From contig JALVTI010000097.1 of assembly GCA_027035985.1 (NCBI GenBank), positions 1-23,198 of the forward strand: a stretch of 23,198 bases of DNA. Reading direction: 5' to 3'. This DNA is from Aquificales bacterium. Lineage in GTDB: Bacteria; Aquificota; Aquificia; Aquificales; QOAS01. Under the pieces are notes generated by a model. The model had not been told where the DNA came from. It ran no database searches and saw only the letters and a list, made by a program, of their open reading frames with translations. This document shows positions 22,625 to 23,198 of this stretch, one piece after another (within the stretch, counting starts at the first letter, position 1; each line of letters opens with the position of its first letter). The translations under genes and the position numbers were made by a program.

Positions 22625-22740
22625 AGGGGTTTATTGTGCAGTTTCACCTTTTGGTGGATTTTAGCAATCTTAAACTCCATCGGGCAGTGGAGATTGGTAA
22701 TTTTTTGAAAACTTTAAACGGATTAAATGAAATTTATCAA

Positions 22741-23198
22741 GCTTCAATCCCTTCTAGGGATATAACAACTTCCAGGTTATTTCATGCAACACCTTTGTTG
22801 GGGGCGCCTTGTTTAAATCCCTTTTAAGAACATAAAAACTTTCCTTATAAAAGTCAGAGGGCTTTAGGGAGATGGTGTTTTAATCCCTTATAGGAACATA
22901 ACAACTTATATGGAGGGGATTTGTTCGAGGGAAGGTCTTTTGTTTCAATCCCTCATAGGGACATAACAACTATTTGGGAATTCTGGAGCAAGCATTCCCA
23001 GACATGTTTCAATCCCTCATAGGGACATAACAACAAGGTTTTAATTCCATCGAAGGGAAAGAGAGAAAAACGTTTCAATCCCTCATAGGGACATAACAAC
23101 ATACCCCTACGCTAAGATAAAGCGGGAGATAAACCGTTTCAATCCCTCATAGGGACATAACAACACTACTTCCCTACCGATATAGAGAGTCTACAAAT
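22741..23198 (-). CRISPR. CRISPR array, trailer end, incomplete at the window edge
   Basis: Seven 29-nt repeats are visible at 22741-22769, 22811-22839, 22877-22905, 22942-22970, 23006-23034, 23072-23100 and 23136-23164, with spacers of 41, 37, 36, 35, 37 and 35 nt and a further 34-nt partial spacer to the edge. The last four repeats are identical: on the plus strand they start GTTTCAATCCC and end AGGGACATAACAAC, with a TCCCT/AGGGA stem around CAT. The first three carry several changes each. Reverse-complemented, the repeat ends in ATTGAAAC, the classic 5' handle of type I/III crRNAs. The likely direction is therefore right to left, with the leader outside the window to the right. Decay at the left end agrees with that being the trailer. 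No cas gene is present, so the subtype cannot be given. Confidence 0.97.

Noticed and set aside
22670..22740. A further degenerate CRISPR repeat left of 22741
   Set aside because: At the expected spacing (about 22670-22705) no stretch resembles the repeat, so the array appears to end at 22741.

Overview
The window most resembles a thermophilic, chemolithotrophic member of the Aquificota, probably Aquificaceae-like. This is an inference. The strongest clue is KdsA: its metal ligands fall at exactly Cys11, His185, Glu222 and Asp233, the numbering I recall for the Aquifex aeolicus enzyme. Lys/Glu/Arg-rich proteins, a superoxide reductase, tightly packed genes and a CRISPR repeat with an ATTGAAAC handle fit this. 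No rRNA or tRNA gene was recognised, so the assignment rests on protein features.

Layout, left to right. (1) 9-1925, minus: flagellar genes fliI and flgD, joined as TAAATG and visibly AT-richer than the rest. (2) 1955-5553, plus: a DUF2905 membrane protein, a superoxide reductase, a Bax-inhibitor-1-like membrane protein, an unannotated 36-residue membrane peptide with a near-consensus promoter, CTP synthase (pyrG) and a small four-cysteine zinc-ribbon-like protein. (3) 5554-8321, minus: two tiny overlapping membrane-protein genes, dCTP deaminase (dcd) and two tandem-domain universal stress proteins. (4) 8396-9202, plus: a gene holding only the C-terminal part of UvrB, convergent with a 70-residue hypothetical gene. 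(5) 9458-18547: a nitrogen assimilation block. nasA (minus) and nirA plus a siroheme synthase (plus) diverge from a shared 133-bp region, and gltB (minus) converges on the siroheme gene. (6) 18690-20674: a phosphoribosyltransferase and a divergent SEDS (FtsW/RodA-type) protein. (7) 20697-22624, minus: a C5-cytosine DNA methyltransferase and kdsA. (8) 22741-23198: the trailer end of a CRISPR array that runs off the window. No cas gene is visible.

How the genes work together: NasA reduces nitrate to nitrite, and NirA, whose siroheme cofactor is finished by its downstream neighbour, reduces nitrite to ammonia. After glutamine synthetase (not in the window), GltB makes glutamate. PyrG and Dcd both act on pyrimidine nucleotides but are not in one operon. 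KdsA and the SEDS protein serve the Gram-negative cell envelope. The superoxide reductase and Usp proteins suggest stress defence.

Expression signals: many first-in-operon genes seem to be leaderless. A -10-like box followed by a short C tract lies only a few bases before the ATG, with no Shine-Dalgarno site. Most downstream or internal genes have clear SD sites. Apart from the CRISPR array there is no gene-free stretch over 300 bases. I did not find a clearly new multi-gene system. The items most worth a second look are the solitary UvrB C-terminal gene, the small membrane-protein genes, the leaderless start signature, and a GC-rich palindrome that recurs inside and outside genes.
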